In this document: positions 8,545 to 17,146 of the stretch, piece by piece | Layout: each line of letters opens with the position of its first letter | How positions within the stretch are numbered: the stretch's first letter is position 1 | Assembly: GCF_002224485.1 (NCBI RefSeq) | Contig: NZ_CP022463.1 | Span: 3,465,775-3,529,774 of the forward strand | Direction of reading: 5' to 3' | Source: Sinomonas sp. R1AF57 | GTDB taxonomy: Bacteria; Actinomycetota; Actinomycetes; Actinomycetales; Micrococcaceae | Length of the DNA: 64,000 nucleotides | Notes under the pieces: generated by a model | Database searches by the model: none | Seen by the model: the letters and a program-made list of their open reading frames with translations, nothing else | Told to the model about the DNA's origin: nothing | Made by a program: the position numbers and the translations under genes

Positions 8545-9804
8545 CTATCGGCGCCCGTCGGCGGCTGCCGCCGAGGGCTGGCCCGGCGGGGGCGCGGCCG
8601 GGTCCGGGGCATCGCCGAAGTCGGGCACGGGCAGGCGTTCGCCGCCGCGCAGCGCTGACTGGTGGGCGACGATGCCGGGAAGGGTGTAGCGGGCGGCCTC
8701 CCAGGCGTTCACGGGCGGCTGTGTTCCGTCGGCCACGGCGCGGGCGAAGTCGTCGACGAGGAACTGGTGGCTTCCTTCGTGGCCCGTCGGGAGGTGGAGC
8801 AGCTCCCGGGGCAGTCGTGAGGCGTCCTGCACGGGGGCGAGGCCGGAGACGAAGGCGTCCCGGAGGGCGGGGGCGACGTCGGCGAGGGAGGGGTCGTCGG
8901 CGTCCAGCGTCGCGGTCGTGCGCAGCAGAGCCGAGACGTCGGTGACGCTCTCCTTGTCCTGCCACACGGCGGCGTCGACGAGCTGCTCGAAGCTGCCCTC
9001 GGTCCCGAAGTACCGGAAGCGGCTCTCGCGCAGGTGTGAGGGGTACCCGACGCGGCGGAACTCGTTGATCCGCATGGATCCGCCGCCCGCGAGCTCGAAG
9101 AGCGCTGTGGCGTTGGAGAAGTCGTTGGCGAACATGCTGACCTCGCGGTCGAAGACGCCGTCCCCGCGCTCGTCGCGGACCCCGATGCAGCTCACGCTCA
9201 CAGCATGTCCGCCGATGGCGCCGAGCACCCCGCCGACCGAATGCGTCGGGTAGAGCATCGGCGGGTAGCTTGCCGTCCTCTTCCAGTCGGCACCGCCGCT
9301 GTACTGGTAGGCCTCGTAGAAGCCAAGGTCCATGTCGTGCACGTAGTCGCCCTCGGCGTAGAAGATCCGGCCGAAGGCCCCCTCGGCACGGCGCTGGCGC
9401 CCATACACGGTGGCGGGGTTGTAGTAGCTCGTCTCGCCCATCATGTAGGTCAGCCCGGTCTCGCGAACGGCCTCGATGATTGCCTCGATCTCCGCGACGC
9501 TGATGGCCATCGGCACCGCCGAGTAGACGTGCTTGCCGGCCCGGAGCGCCTGGACGACGAGGGGGCCGTGGGTCCAGCGCTGGGTGAAGACCGCGACCGC
9601 GTCGACGTCGCTCTCGAGCAGGGCCTCGAAGCTCGGGACCGTCCCTGTCAGGCCCAGCCGCCCGACGAGGGCCTCGGCCCGCTCGGGAAGTACGTCGGCC
9701 ACGCGGACCGACGACACCCTGGGGTGGGCGTCGAAGAGCTTGGCGAACTGTCCGGAGAACTGTCCCGCGCCGACGATGCCGAGGGAGAAGGATGGGAGTG
9801 TCAC
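8545..9804 (-). CDS. Gfo/Idh/MocA family oxidoreductase
   Basis: A 419-residue NAD(P)-dependent sugar dehydrogenase-like protein. The Rossmann start is SLGIVGAGQFSGQFAKLF; the family's catalytic region appears as AGKHVYSAVPMAIS, where the usual EKP triad is replaced by AVP, an unusual change. A later MMGETSYYNPA and a long C-terminal domain follow. GTG 9804 is chosen because it begins right before the Rossmann strand and lies 7 nt below a possible -10, suggesting a leaderless transcript. It is divergent from the ABC importer and is followed directly by the LacI gene. A role in modifying an imported galactoside is possible but unproven. Confidence 0.85.
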   Translation of the reverse strand: MTLPSFSLGIVGAGQFSGQFAKLFDAHPRVSSVRVADVLPERAEALVGRLGLTGTVPSFEALLESDVDAVAVFTQRWTHGPLVVQALRAGKHVYSAVPMAISVAEIEAIIEAVRETGLTYMMGETSYYNPATVYGRQRRAEGAFGRIFYAEGDYVHDMDLGFYEAYQYSGGADWKRTASYPPMLYPTHSVGGVLGAIGGHAVSVSCIGVRDERGDGVFDREVSMFANDFSNATALFELAGGGSMRINEFRRVGYPSHLRESRFRYFGTEGSFEQLVDAAVWQDKESVTDVSALLRTTATLDADDPSLADVAPALRDAFVSGLAPVQDASRLPRELLHLPTGHEGSHQFLVDDFARAVADGTQPPVNAWEAARYTLPGIVAHQSALRGGERLPVPDFGDAPDPAAPPPGQPSAAAADGRR

Positions 9805-9811
9805 GCAGGAC

Positions 9812-9842
9812 AGTGTCGCACCGCTAGTTACCCGAGTCAATC
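9812..9842 (-). promoter_or_regulatory. Proposed oxidoreductase promoter with operator O3
   Basis: Minus-strand TTGACT (9840-9835), a 17-nt spacer and GACACT (9817-9812) form a weak promoter whose start point would fall at the GTG of the oxidoreductase. Operator O3, TAGTTACCCGAGTCAATC on the plus strand (9825-9842), covers the -35 and spacer. Confidence 0.5.
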
Positions 9843-9890
9843 GATCCCACTGATCTCTCCGTTCAAAGCGGCGGTGGCGGAAGAGACCTC

Positions 9891-9919
9891 TTGCCAACGT
9901 CTAGTTACTCGCGTAGATT
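9891..9919 (+). promoter_or_regulatory. Proposed ABC-importer promoter with operator O4
   Basis: TTGCCA (9891-9896), 17 nt, then TAGATT (9914-9919) form a good promoter for the importer operon. Operator O4, TAGTTACTCGCGTAGATT (9902-9919), lies over the spacer and the -10, the same arrangement as O1. Its centre is 77 bp from O3. Confidence 0.65.
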
Positions 9920-9958
9920 CATTTCCCAGTTGTTAGACACGTCACAATGGAGGATTCA

Positions 9959-10915
9959 ATGGCGACCACCTCACTGGGGGAACGCAGGCCCTCGCGTCGC
10001 TCCGGCGAAGCAGGCTCGGTCGGGGGCAGGCGTGAGCGCCGGTGGCGGGGGCGGAGCGACCTGCGGGTCGCGCTGGTCTTCGTCGCGCCGGCCCTCTTGG
10101 GCTTCGTGCTCTTCTACCTCGTCCCGACGGTCCGCGGCGTGTACCTGAGCTTCACGAAGTACAACATCCTCGGGAACCCGGTCTGGATCGGGATCGACAA
10201 CTACACCAAGATCTTCCAGGACAAGCTGTTCTGGAACGCGATGGGCGTCACGGCGGAGTACGTCGTGCTCAACATCGCCTTCCAGACCGTGATCGCGCTC
10301 GGGCTCGCGCTCCTGATGTACCACGTGGCCAAGTCCACCGTGATCCGCGGGATCCTGCTCATGCCGTACCTCGTGGCGAACGTGATCGTCGCGCTGCTGT
10401 GGTTCTGGATGCTCGACTACCAGATCGGGATCGTCAACCAGATCCTGCAGTGGATGGGCGTCCCCAGGGTGGCGTTCTTCGGCAACGAGTTCTGGGCCGT
10501 CCCCACCATCGCCTTCGTGAACGTCTGGCGCCATATGGGCTACACCGCCCTGCTGATCTTCGCCGGGCTCCAGGCGATCCCCGGCCACCTGTACGAGGTG
10601 GCGAACCTGGACGGGGCGAACCGCTGGCAGACCTTCTGGAGAGTCACCATGCCGCTCCTGCGCCCGGTGCTGCTCTTGGTCATGGTCGTCACGGTCACCG
10701 GCTCGTTCCAGATCTTCGACACCGTCGCCGTCACCACCCAGGGCGGCCCGGTCAACGCCTCGCGCGTCATCCAGTACTACATCTACCAGCGCGCCTTCAG
10801 CCAGCAGGACTTCGGCTACGGCTCCGCCCTGAGCGTGATCCTGTTCATCATCCTGGCGGTCATCGCCTTCCTGCAGATGAAGTTCCTGCGCGGCAACGAG
10901 AACGACCTGACCTGA
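9959..10915 (+). CDS. Sugar ABC transporter permease (MalF type)
   Basis: A 318-residue inner-membrane subunit of a CUT1 carbohydrate importer with about six membrane spans. The ATPase-contacting EAA loop is recognisable as HLYEVANLDGANRWQTFWRVTMP. ATG 9959 is preferred to the ATG at 9947 because GGAGG (9949-9953) lies 5 nt before it. The gene opens an operon with the second permease, the binding protein and the alpha-galactosidase, which points to alpha-galactoside uptake. No ATPase gene is nearby, so a shared MsiK/MsmK-type ATPase is expected to energise it. Confidence 0.93.
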   Translation: MATTSLGERRPSRRSGEAGSVGGRRERRWRGRSDLRVALVFVAPALLGFVLFYLVPTVRGVYLSFTKYNILGNPVWIGIDNYTKIFQDKLFWNAMGVTAEYVVLNIAFQTVIALGLALLMYHVAKSTVIRGILLMPYLVANVIVALLWFWMLDYQIGIVNQILQWMGVPRVAFFGNEFWAVPTIAFVNVWRHMGYTALLIFAGLQAIPGHLYEVANLDGANRWQTFWRVTMPLLRPVLLLVMVVTVTGSFQIFDTVAVTTQGGPVNASRVIQYYIYQRAFSQQDFGYGSALSVILFIILAVIAFLQMKFLRGNENDLT

Positions 10916-10926
10916 GAGGAATCGCC

Positions 10927-11838
10927 ATGACCACCCTCACCTCTTCCCCCCGCACTGCTGCGCGCAGGATCGACTGGGGCAAGATCGCAGGCCGGGCTGC
11001 CCTCGCCCTCGCCGTCATCGTCACGATCGGCCCGTTCCTCTGGATGCTCCGGACGGCCCTGTCGAACAACCACGCCCTCGCCTCCCACTCCAGCGACCTG
11101 CTGCCTGCCGACTTCACCTGGGGCGGCTTCGCCCGGGTGCTCGGCCTCCAGTCCACGGCCGACGCGCAGGCCGAAGGCGGATCGGGCGCCGCCATCAGCT
11201 TCTGGCAGTACCTTCTCAACTCGCTCATCGTCTCGACGATGATCACCGTCTCCCAGGTGTTCTTCAGCGCCCTCGCCGCGTACGCGTTCGCACGGCTGCA
11301 GTGGCGGGGCCGGGACAAGGTCTTCGCCCTGTTCCTCGCAACGCTCCTGGTCCCCGGGATCTTCACCGCGCTGCCGAACTTCCTCCTGGTCAAGAACCTC
11401 GGCCTCCTGAACACCTATCTGGGCATCGCCCTGCCAACTATGCTCATGACCCCGTTCGCGGTGTTCTTCCTGCGCCAGTTCTTCCTCGGCATGTCCCGCG
11501 AGGTCGAGGAGGCAGCGATGCTCGACGGGGCCAGGCACGGGCGGATCTTCTTCCAGATCGTGCTGCCCAACGCTGTGGGGCCGCTCGCCACCCTGTGCCT
11601 GCTGACCTTCATCGCCGCATGGAACGACTACTTCTGGCCGCTCCTGGTCGGCAACGACCCCGCCGTGCGCGTCCTCACCGTGGGCCTCGGCGTCTTCAAG
11701 TCGCAGTCGCCCCAGGGCGCCCCGGACTGGTCCGGCCTCATGGCCGCCACGCTCGTCTCGGCCCTGCCGATCCTGCTGCTGTTCATCGCCTTCGGGAAGA
11801 AGATCGTGAACTCGATCGGCTTCTCAGGCATCAAGTAG
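10927..11838 (+). CDS. Sugar ABC transporter permease (MalG type)
   Basis: A 303-residue second permease of the same importer. Its EAA loop reads EVEEAAMLDGARHGRIFF with the following LPNAVGPLATL, typical of the MalG side. About six hydrophobic segments are present. GAGAGGA precedes ATG 10927, which begins 12 nt after the first permease stop, so the pair is co-translated. The periplasmic loop between spans 1 and 2 (about residues 50-90) is longer than usual and rich in small residues. Confidence 0.93.
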   Translation: MTTLTSSPRTAARRIDWGKIAGRAALALAVIVTIGPFLWMLRTALSNNHALASHSSDLLPADFTWGGFARVLGLQSTADAQAEGGSGAAISFWQYLLNSLIVSTMITVSQVFFSALAAYAFARLQWRGRDKVFALFLATLLVPGIFTALPNFLLVKNLGLLNTYLGIALPTMLMTPFAVFFLRQFFLGMSREVEEAAMLDGARHGRIFFQIVLPNAVGPLATLCLLTFIAAWNDYFWPLLVGNDPAVRVLTVGLGVFKSQSPQGAPDWSGLMAATLVSALPILLLFIAFGKKIVNSIGFSGIK

Positions 11839-11928
11839 CCCACCCGCCCCCCGGAAGGGCAACACCACCCCACCAGGCACCCGGCATCGGCCGGAGGCCA
11901 TCGCACCCCTGTCCCGAAAGGACCCCCG

Positions 11929-13281
11929 ATGAAGAAAGCACTCGGCGCCGTCGCCGTCGCGGCCGCCGCGGCGATCGCCCTCTCCGCCTGCACGAGCGGC
12001 GGAAACCAGTCCGCCTTGAGCACCGGCAGCGCGAGCGGGACCATCAGCTACTGGCTCTGGGACGCCAACCAGCTCCCCGCCTACAAGCAGTGCGCCGACG
12101 ACTTCCACAAGGCGAACCCGGACATCACGGTCAACGTCACCCAGACCGGCTGGGACGACTACTGGACCAACATCACCAACGGCTTCGTCGCCGGCAACGG
12201 CCCGGACGTGTTCACCGACCACCTCTCCAAGTACGGCGACTTCGTCAAGAACAGCCAGCTCCTCTCCCTCGACGACGCGGTCAAGAACGACAACATCGAC
12301 CTCAACCAGTACCAGAAGGGCCTCGCCGACCTCTGGGTGGGCCAGGACGGCAAGCGCTACGGCCTGCCGAAGGACTGGGACACCATCTCCCTGTTCTACA
12401 ACAAGGACATGCTCGCCAAGGCCGGCCTCACCGTCGACCAGATGGGCACCCTGAACTGGGACCCCCAGAGTGGTGGCAGCTTCGAGAAGACGATCGCGCA
12501 CCTGACCGTGGACAAGAACGGCAAGCGGGGCGACGAAGCCGGCTTCGACAAGAACAACGTCGCCGTGTACGGCCTCGGACTCGCCGGCTCGGGCGCCTCC
12601 GAAGGACAGACCGAGTGGAGCTGGCTGACCGAGACCACGGGCTGGAACCACACCGACAAGAACCCCTGGGGCACCCACTACAACTTCGACGACAAGAAGT
12701 TCCAGGACACGATCACCTGGTTCCACTCGATGATCGACAAGGGGTACCTGCCCAAGCTCGAGACGACCGTCGGAGCCTCCATGCCCGACGCGTTCGGCGC
12801 CGGGAAGGCCGCGATCAACGCCAACGGCTCGTGGATGATCGGCCAGTACTACGGCTACAAGGGCATCAACGTCGGCATCGCCCCGACCCCCACCGGCCCG
12901 GACGGCAAGCGCGCCTCGATGTTCAACGGCCTGGCCGACTCGATCAACGCGGCAACCAAGAACCCGGCCGCTGCCACCAAGTGGGTGGAGTACCTCGCCT
13001 CCCCCGCATGCCAGGACGTCGTGGCGTCCAAGGCCGTCGTCTTCCCGGCCATCTCCGAGGCCACCGACAAGGCCGCCGAGGCGTTCAAGGCCAAGGGCAT
13101 CGACGTGGCTCCCTTCACCCAGCAGGTCAAGGACAACACCGCGTTCCTGTTCCCGATCACGGAGAACGCTGCCAAGGTCGACGGCATCATGAAGCCCGCG
13201 ATGGACGCCGTCTTCTCCGGCCAGGCACCCGCCAGCTCCCTGACCGACGCCAACAGCCAGGTCAACGCCCTCTTCCAGTAG
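11929..13281 (+). CDS. Sugar ABC transporter substrate-binding lipoprotein
   Basis: A 450-residue extracytoplasmic solute-binding protein, family 1. A signal peptide ends in the lipobox LSAC, so the mature protein is anchored by Cys21 or so to the membrane. The core shows ISYWLWDANQLPAYKQCADDF, a DVFTDHLSKYGDF segment and aromatic-rich binding-cleft regions. GAAAGGA lies upstream of ATG 11929. A perfect hairpin just after the stop probably stabilises this part of the transcript, consistent with the high level needed for binding proteins. Ligand inferred as an alpha-galactoside such as melibiose or raffinose. Confidence 0.93.
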   Translation: MKKALGAVAVAAAAAIALSACTSGGNQSALSTGSASGTISYWLWDANQLPAYKQCADDFHKANPDITVNVTQTGWDDYWTNITNGFVAGNGPDVFTDHLSKYGDFVKNSQLLSLDDAVKNDNIDLNQYQKGLADLWVGQDGKRYGLPKDWDTISLFYNKDMLAKAGLTVDQMGTLNWDPQSGGSFEKTIAHLTVDKNGKRGDEAGFDKNNVAVYGLGLAGSGASEGQTEWSWLTETTGWNHTDKNPWGTHYNFDDKKFQDTITWFHSMIDKGYLPKLETTVGASMPDAFGAGKAAINANGSWMIGQYYGYKGINVGIAPTPTGPDGKRASMFNGLADSINAATKNPAAATKWVEYLASPACQDVVASKAVVFPAISEATDKAAEAFKAKGIDVAPFTQQVKDNTAFLFPITENAAKVDGIMKPAMDAVFSGQAPASSLTDANSQVNALFQ

Positions 13282-13300
13282 GCCGCCCAGCCTGACCCCC

Positions 13301-13327
13301 GCAGGGCCCGGCCTCGCCGGGCCCTGC
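13301..13327 (+). terminator. Hairpin between binding protein and alpha-galactosidase
   Basis: A perfect 12-bp stem (GCAGGGCCCGGC with its complement) and a 3-nt CTC loop lies 20 nt after the binding-protein stop. No T-run follows, so it is more likely an mRNA-stabilising or partial-termination element than a full terminator. Confidence 0.6.
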
Positions 13328-13377
13328 GGACCCGTCCCGCCCCTCCGCTGCACATCCCGTCACGAAAGCGTGTCTCC

Positions 13378-15558
13378 ATGGATCCCCTGCATCTCCGCTC
13401 CGCCGGCACCAGCCTGCTCGTCGCCTTCGACTCCGGCGAGGCCGAGATCGTTCACTGGGGCGCCGACCTCGGCGACTCCCTCCCCGACCTCGGCCTGCTC
13501 CGGCCCCCCGTCCCGCACTCCGCGCTGGACGTGCCCGTCGTCGCCGGCCTGCTGCCCCAGACGTCGTCGGGCTGGCTCGGCCGGCCGGGCCTCCGGGGGC
13601 ACAGGGCAGCCGCGGACGGCGTCCCCGGCTTCGCGTTCTCGCCCGCCCTCCGCATCGTCTCGGCCGAGGCGACGACGGACGGCCGGGGGGCGCGCATCGT
13701 CCAGGCCGACCCAGAGGCGGGAGTGAGCATCGCCTCCGAACTGGTCCTGCACGAGGGAGGGCTCCTCGCGCTCTCCCACGAGCTGACCAACACCGGGGCC
13801 ACCCCCTACTTCCTCGACGAGCTCGGCGCCGTGCTCCCGGTGCCGGGCGACGCCGTCGAGCTCCTGGACCTCACCGGCCGCTGGTGCCGGGAGAACCACC
13901 CGCAGCGGCGCCGGATCGTCCAGGGCACCTGGGTCCGCTCGGGCCGGCACGGGCGCACGGGCCACGACTCCTCGCTCCTCGTCGCCGCCGGCACCGGAGG
14001 GTTCTCGAACCGCTCGGGCCGTGTCTGGGCAGCGCATTTCGGCTGGTCCGGCAACCACGAGCAGTACCTCGACTCGCTCGCGGACGGCCGGCGCATGCTC
14101 GGAGCCGCTGAGCTCCTGGGCCCCGGCGAGGTCGTCCTGGGCCCGGGCGAGAGCTACCGGACCCCTGCCCTCTACGCGGCCTTCTCGGACCGGGGCCTCG
14201 ACGGGGTCACGGAGGCGTTCTACCGCTGGTTCCGCCGACGGCCACAGCACGTCACGTCCACGGCGAAGCCCGGCTACCGCCCGCGCCCCGTCGTGCTCAA
14301 CACCTGGGAGGCGGTCTACTTCGACCACCGGCTCGAGCCCCTGATCGAACTCGCGGAGTCAGCAGCCGAGCTCGGCGTGGAGCGCTTCGTGCTCGACGAC
14401 GGCTGGTTCCGCGGCCGACGGGACGACCACGCCGGTCTCGGAGACTGGTACGTGGACGAGGCCCTGTGGCCGGAAGGACTGACGCCGCTGATCGAGAAGG
14501 TCAACGGCCTCGGCATGGAGTTCGGGCTCTGGGTCGAGCCCGAGATGGTCAACCTCGACTCCGACATCGCCCGGGCGCACCCCGACTGGATCGTCCGGGC
14601 CTCCGCCGCCTCGCACAAGGACGGCGGCCGCCTCCCCCTCGAATGGCGCCACCAGCACATCCTCGACCTCGCGAACCCCGAGGCCTGGCAGTACATCTAC
14701 GACCGCATCGACGCGCTCCTGAGCGAGAACGACATCGCCTACCTCAAGTGGGACCAGAACCGCGACCTCACCGAGCACGGCCACGCGGGCCGGCCCTCGG
14801 TGCACGAGCAGACCGTGGCCGCGTACCGGCTCTTCGACGAGCTCAAGGCGGCCCATCCGGGCGTCGAGATCGAATCCTGCTCCTCCGGCGGGGCCCGCGT
14901 GGACCTGGGAATCCTGGCACGCACGGACCGCGTGTGGGCCTCGGACTGCAACGACGCCCTCGAACGCCAGACCATCCAGCGCTGGACCGAGGCCGTCCTG
15001 CCCCCCGAACTCGTCGGCGCGCACGTAGGCCCGACCCACTCGCACACCACAGGCCGCGTCCACGACATCTCGTTCCGCGCCATCACCGCCCTCTTCGGCC
15101 ACTTCGGCATGGAATGGGACATCCGCCAGGCCACCCCTGCCGAACGTGGGACCCTCCGGAAGGCGATAGGCCTCTACAAGCAGCACCGCGGGCTGATCCA
15201 CTCTGGCGCACGGGTGAATGCGGACCTCGGAGAACCGAACCTGACGCTGCACGGCGTCGTGGCGCATGACGGCACCGAAGGCCTCTTCGCAGCCGTCGCA
15301 CTGGGCACTCTGGCGGCAGAGATGCCCGGCCGGGCAGGCCTCCCCGGCCTCGACCCAGAGCAGACCTACCGAGTCGAGGTCGTCCTCCCGACCCCAGAGG
15401 ACGCCGACTGGAACGACAGCTTCGTCCAGACGTCCCCTCCCGCCTGGCTCTCCGAGGGCGCGACGGCAACCGGACGGTTCCTCGCCGAAGTGGGCCTGCC
15501 GCTGCCCATCCTCCGCCCCGAACACGCGATCCTGCTGCACGCCACGGCAGTGGCCTGA
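13378..15558 (+). CDS. Alpha-galactosidase, GH36
   Basis: A 726-residue enzyme that removes terminal alpha-galactosyl groups from melibiose, raffinose and related sugars. An N-terminal beta-sandwich leads to the catalytic barrel. The GH36 nucleophile motif KWDQNRDL places Asp459, and SDCNDALERQTIQRW places the acid/base Asp523, spaced as in the family. ESCSSGGARVDLG and FGLWVEPEMVN add the usual substrate loops. There is no signal peptide, so the enzyme is cytoplasmic and acts on imported sugar. It is the last gene of the importer operon, followed by a strong hairpin at 15692. Confidence 0.95.
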   Translation: MDPLHLRSAGTSLLVAFDSGEAEIVHWGADLGDSLPDLGLLRPPVPHSALDVPVVAGLLPQTSSGWLGRPGLRGHRAAADGVPGFAFSPALRIVSAEATTDGRGARIVQADPEAGVSIASELVLHEGGLLALSHELTNTGATPYFLDELGAVLPVPGDAVELLDLTGRWCRENHPQRRRIVQGTWVRSGRHGRTGHDSSLLVAAGTGGFSNRSGRVWAAHFGWSGNHEQYLDSLADGRRMLGAAELLGPGEVVLGPGESYRTPALYAAFSDRGLDGVTEAFYRWFRRRPQHVTSTAKPGYRPRPVVLNTWEAVYFDHRLEPLIELAESAAELGVERFVLDDGWFRGRRDDHAGLGDWYVDEALWPEGLTPLIEKVNGLGMEFGLWVEPEMVNLDSDIARAHPDWIVRASAASHKDGGRLPLEWRHQHILDLANPEAWQYIYDRIDALLSENDIAYLKWDQNRDLTEHGHAGRPSVHEQTVAAYRLFDELKAAHPGVEIESCSSGGARVDLGILARTDRVWASDCNDALERQTIQRWTEAVLPPELVGAHVGPTHSHTTGRVHDISFRAITALFGHFGMEWDIRQATPAERGTLRKAIGLYKQHRGLIHSGARVNADLGEPNLTLHGVVAHDGTEGLFAAVALGTLAAEMPGRAGLPGLDPEQTYRVEVVLPTPEDADWNDSFVQTSPPAWLSEGATATGRFLAEVGLPLPILRPEHAILLHATAVA

Positions 15559-15691
15559 GGAACAGCCGGCCCCCACGGCCGACAACACATATCGCCGTCC
15601 CGCCCTTGCACTGCGCACACAGCCGAGGCCGACTGACGACGACCGCCGGCCGGAAGCACCGGAAGCCACCCGCATCCGGGCCCCTGACCAA

Positions 15692-15724
15692 GGGCTTCGG
15701 GGGATGCCCCATCCCCCGAAGCCC
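15692..15724 (+). terminator. Strong hairpin after the alpha-galactosidase operon
   Basis: A perfect 15-bp stem (GGGCTTCGGGGGATG and its complement) with a CCC loop. It sits about 130 nt after the alpha-galactosidase stop and before the next ribosome site. There is no T-tract; GC-rich actinobacterial terminators often lack one. Confidence 0.6.
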
Positions 15725-15773
15725 GCGGGTTCCCCCCGGTCCACTTGGCGCTCGAATCCGAGGAGGAATCGCC

Positions 15774-16007
15774 ATGAACGAGGCGCTCCCAGCCGTCCGA
15801 GACCGCAACGCCCCAAGCCCAGGCGCCAGCAGCGGACCGCTCTACCTGCTGATCGCCAGCGAGGCTTCCGCATGCTACGAACTCGACACCATAGCGAAGC
15901 TGGTCGAAAGCATCGCGAAGCTCGCGCACGCCGGGGAGCACCGGGAAGACAGGCGCCACCGCCCGAGGCCAAGGCTCCAGGCAGAGGAAGAAGACGTCTT
16001 CGAATGA
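15774..16007 (+). CDS. Small hypothetical protein coupled to an acyltransferase
   Basis: A 77-residue protein starting MNEALPAVRDRNAP. A strong AGGAGGAATCGCC ribosome site supports ATG 15774. The middle (GPLYLLIASEASACYELDTIAKLVESIAKLAH) looks like a short helix with a hydrophobic face; the C-terminus is highly charged and ends in EEEDVFE. I do not recognise the family and see no signal peptide. Its stop overlaps the acyltransferase start (ATGA), so the two are probably translationally coupled and may work together. Confidence 0.6.
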   Translation: MNEALPAVRDRNAPSPGASSGPLYLLIASEASACYELDTIAKLVESIAKLAHAGEHREDRRHRPRPRLQAEEEDVFE

Positions 16008-17146
16008 GTGCTGCACGACCTGCGATTCCCCTCGGCACCCGGACACTCGGCGAGGCGCTCACGGGGAGCGGGAATTCGCTCAATGCCCTCCGGCTCGCCT
16101 TCGCCGCGTGCGTCATCATCTCGCACGCCTGGTGGCTCGGCGGCTACGGCCCCGAACCCGCACTGTTCGGGATCAAGCTCGGAACGGCCGGCGTCATGGG
16201 CTTCTTCGCGATCTCCGGCTACCTCATCACCGTCAGCGCCGGGCACTCCACTGCATTCGAGTACGCAACCGCGCGCTTCAGCCGCATCTACCCCGGGCTT
16301 GTGGTCTCTGCGGTCCTCGTGGCCTTCGTCGCAGCGCCGTTGGGGGCGCTCATCAGCCGAGGACGCTACAGCCTCTCAGGCGCCGTGGCCTTCCTGGAAT
16401 CCGCCCTCGGCCTGCTGATCGGCACCGCGGACACCCCGCCGATCGGGACTTCGCTCCTCGGCAACAACGACCGCCTCGACTGGAACGGCCCCCTGTGGAC
16501 GCTGACCTGGGAAGTGCTCTGCTACGTCCTTGTCGGGCTCGCCGTCTTCCTCGCCAAGCGGTTCTCACCCGGCGGACGAAGCGCCCCACTCGTCGTCCTG
16601 TGGCTCTTCGCCGCGGCCTCGGGCGCCGTGGCGGGCAAGATCCTCGGCGGCGGGTTCGGCCCGAACCGCCTGGAGTTCGTCCTGCCCTTCGTCGCGATCT
16701 TCATGGCCAGCTCCCTCCTGGCCACCATCCGTCACCGCGTCCGCGTCGGCCCCCTGCCCGGATTCGCGGCGATCGTCGCGGTCTGGGCGGCCTATTCAAC
16801 CGGCTACGGCACAGCCCTGGCCCCCCTGCCGTTCGCCTATGCCGTCCTCTCGATCGGCTCCCTACCCCAGGCGTCCCGGATCGGCTCGCGCCACGACATC
16901 TCGTACGGCGTCTACATCTACGGATGGCCTGTACAGCAGCTCCTCGCCGCCGCCCGCATCCCACTACAGGTTCCGGTGCTCGTCTACGCCGCCCTCGCCC
17001 TGGTCCTGGTGGCACCGATCGGCTTCCTCAGCTGCCTCCTCGTGGAGAAGCCGGCACAGCGAGTCCTCAGGGCCCTCCCCGCACGCTGTCGAAAGGCTGC
17101 CCCGGAACCGTCCCGATACGAGCCGCTAGGGCACAAGAGACCATAG
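16004..17146 (+). CDS. Acyltransferase 3 family membrane protein
   Basis: A 380-residue integral membrane protein of the acyltransferase-3/OafA type with about ten spans. The family start is clear: NSLNALRLAFAACVIISHAW, where the His of the R..H pair sits in the first span, then GFFAISGYLITVS and an ARFSRIYPGLVV segment. WTLTWEVLCYVLVG and a late ISYGVYIYGWPVQQ also fit. These enzymes acetylate or acylate surface polysaccharides or lipids; the substrate cannot be assigned. It overlaps the 77-residue gene by 4 nt. Confidence 0.9.
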   Translation: MSAARPAIPLGTRTLGEALTGSGNSLNALRLAFAACVIISHAWWLGGYGPEPALFGIKLGTAGVMGFFAISGYLITVSAGHSTAFEYATARFSRIYPGLVVSAVLVAFVAAPLGALISRGRYSLSGAVAFLESALGLLIGTADTPPIGTSLLGNNDRLDWNGPLWTLTWEVLCYVLVGLAVFLAKRFSPGGRSAPLVVLWLFAAASGAVAGKILGGGFGPNRLEFVLPFVAIFMASSLLATIRHRVRVGPLPGFAAIVAVWAAYSTGYGTALAPLPFAYAVLSIGSLPQASRIGSRHDISYGVYIYGWPVQQLLAAARIPLQVPVLVYAALALVLVAPIGFLSCLLVEKPAQRVLRALPARCRKAAPEPSRYEPLGHKRP

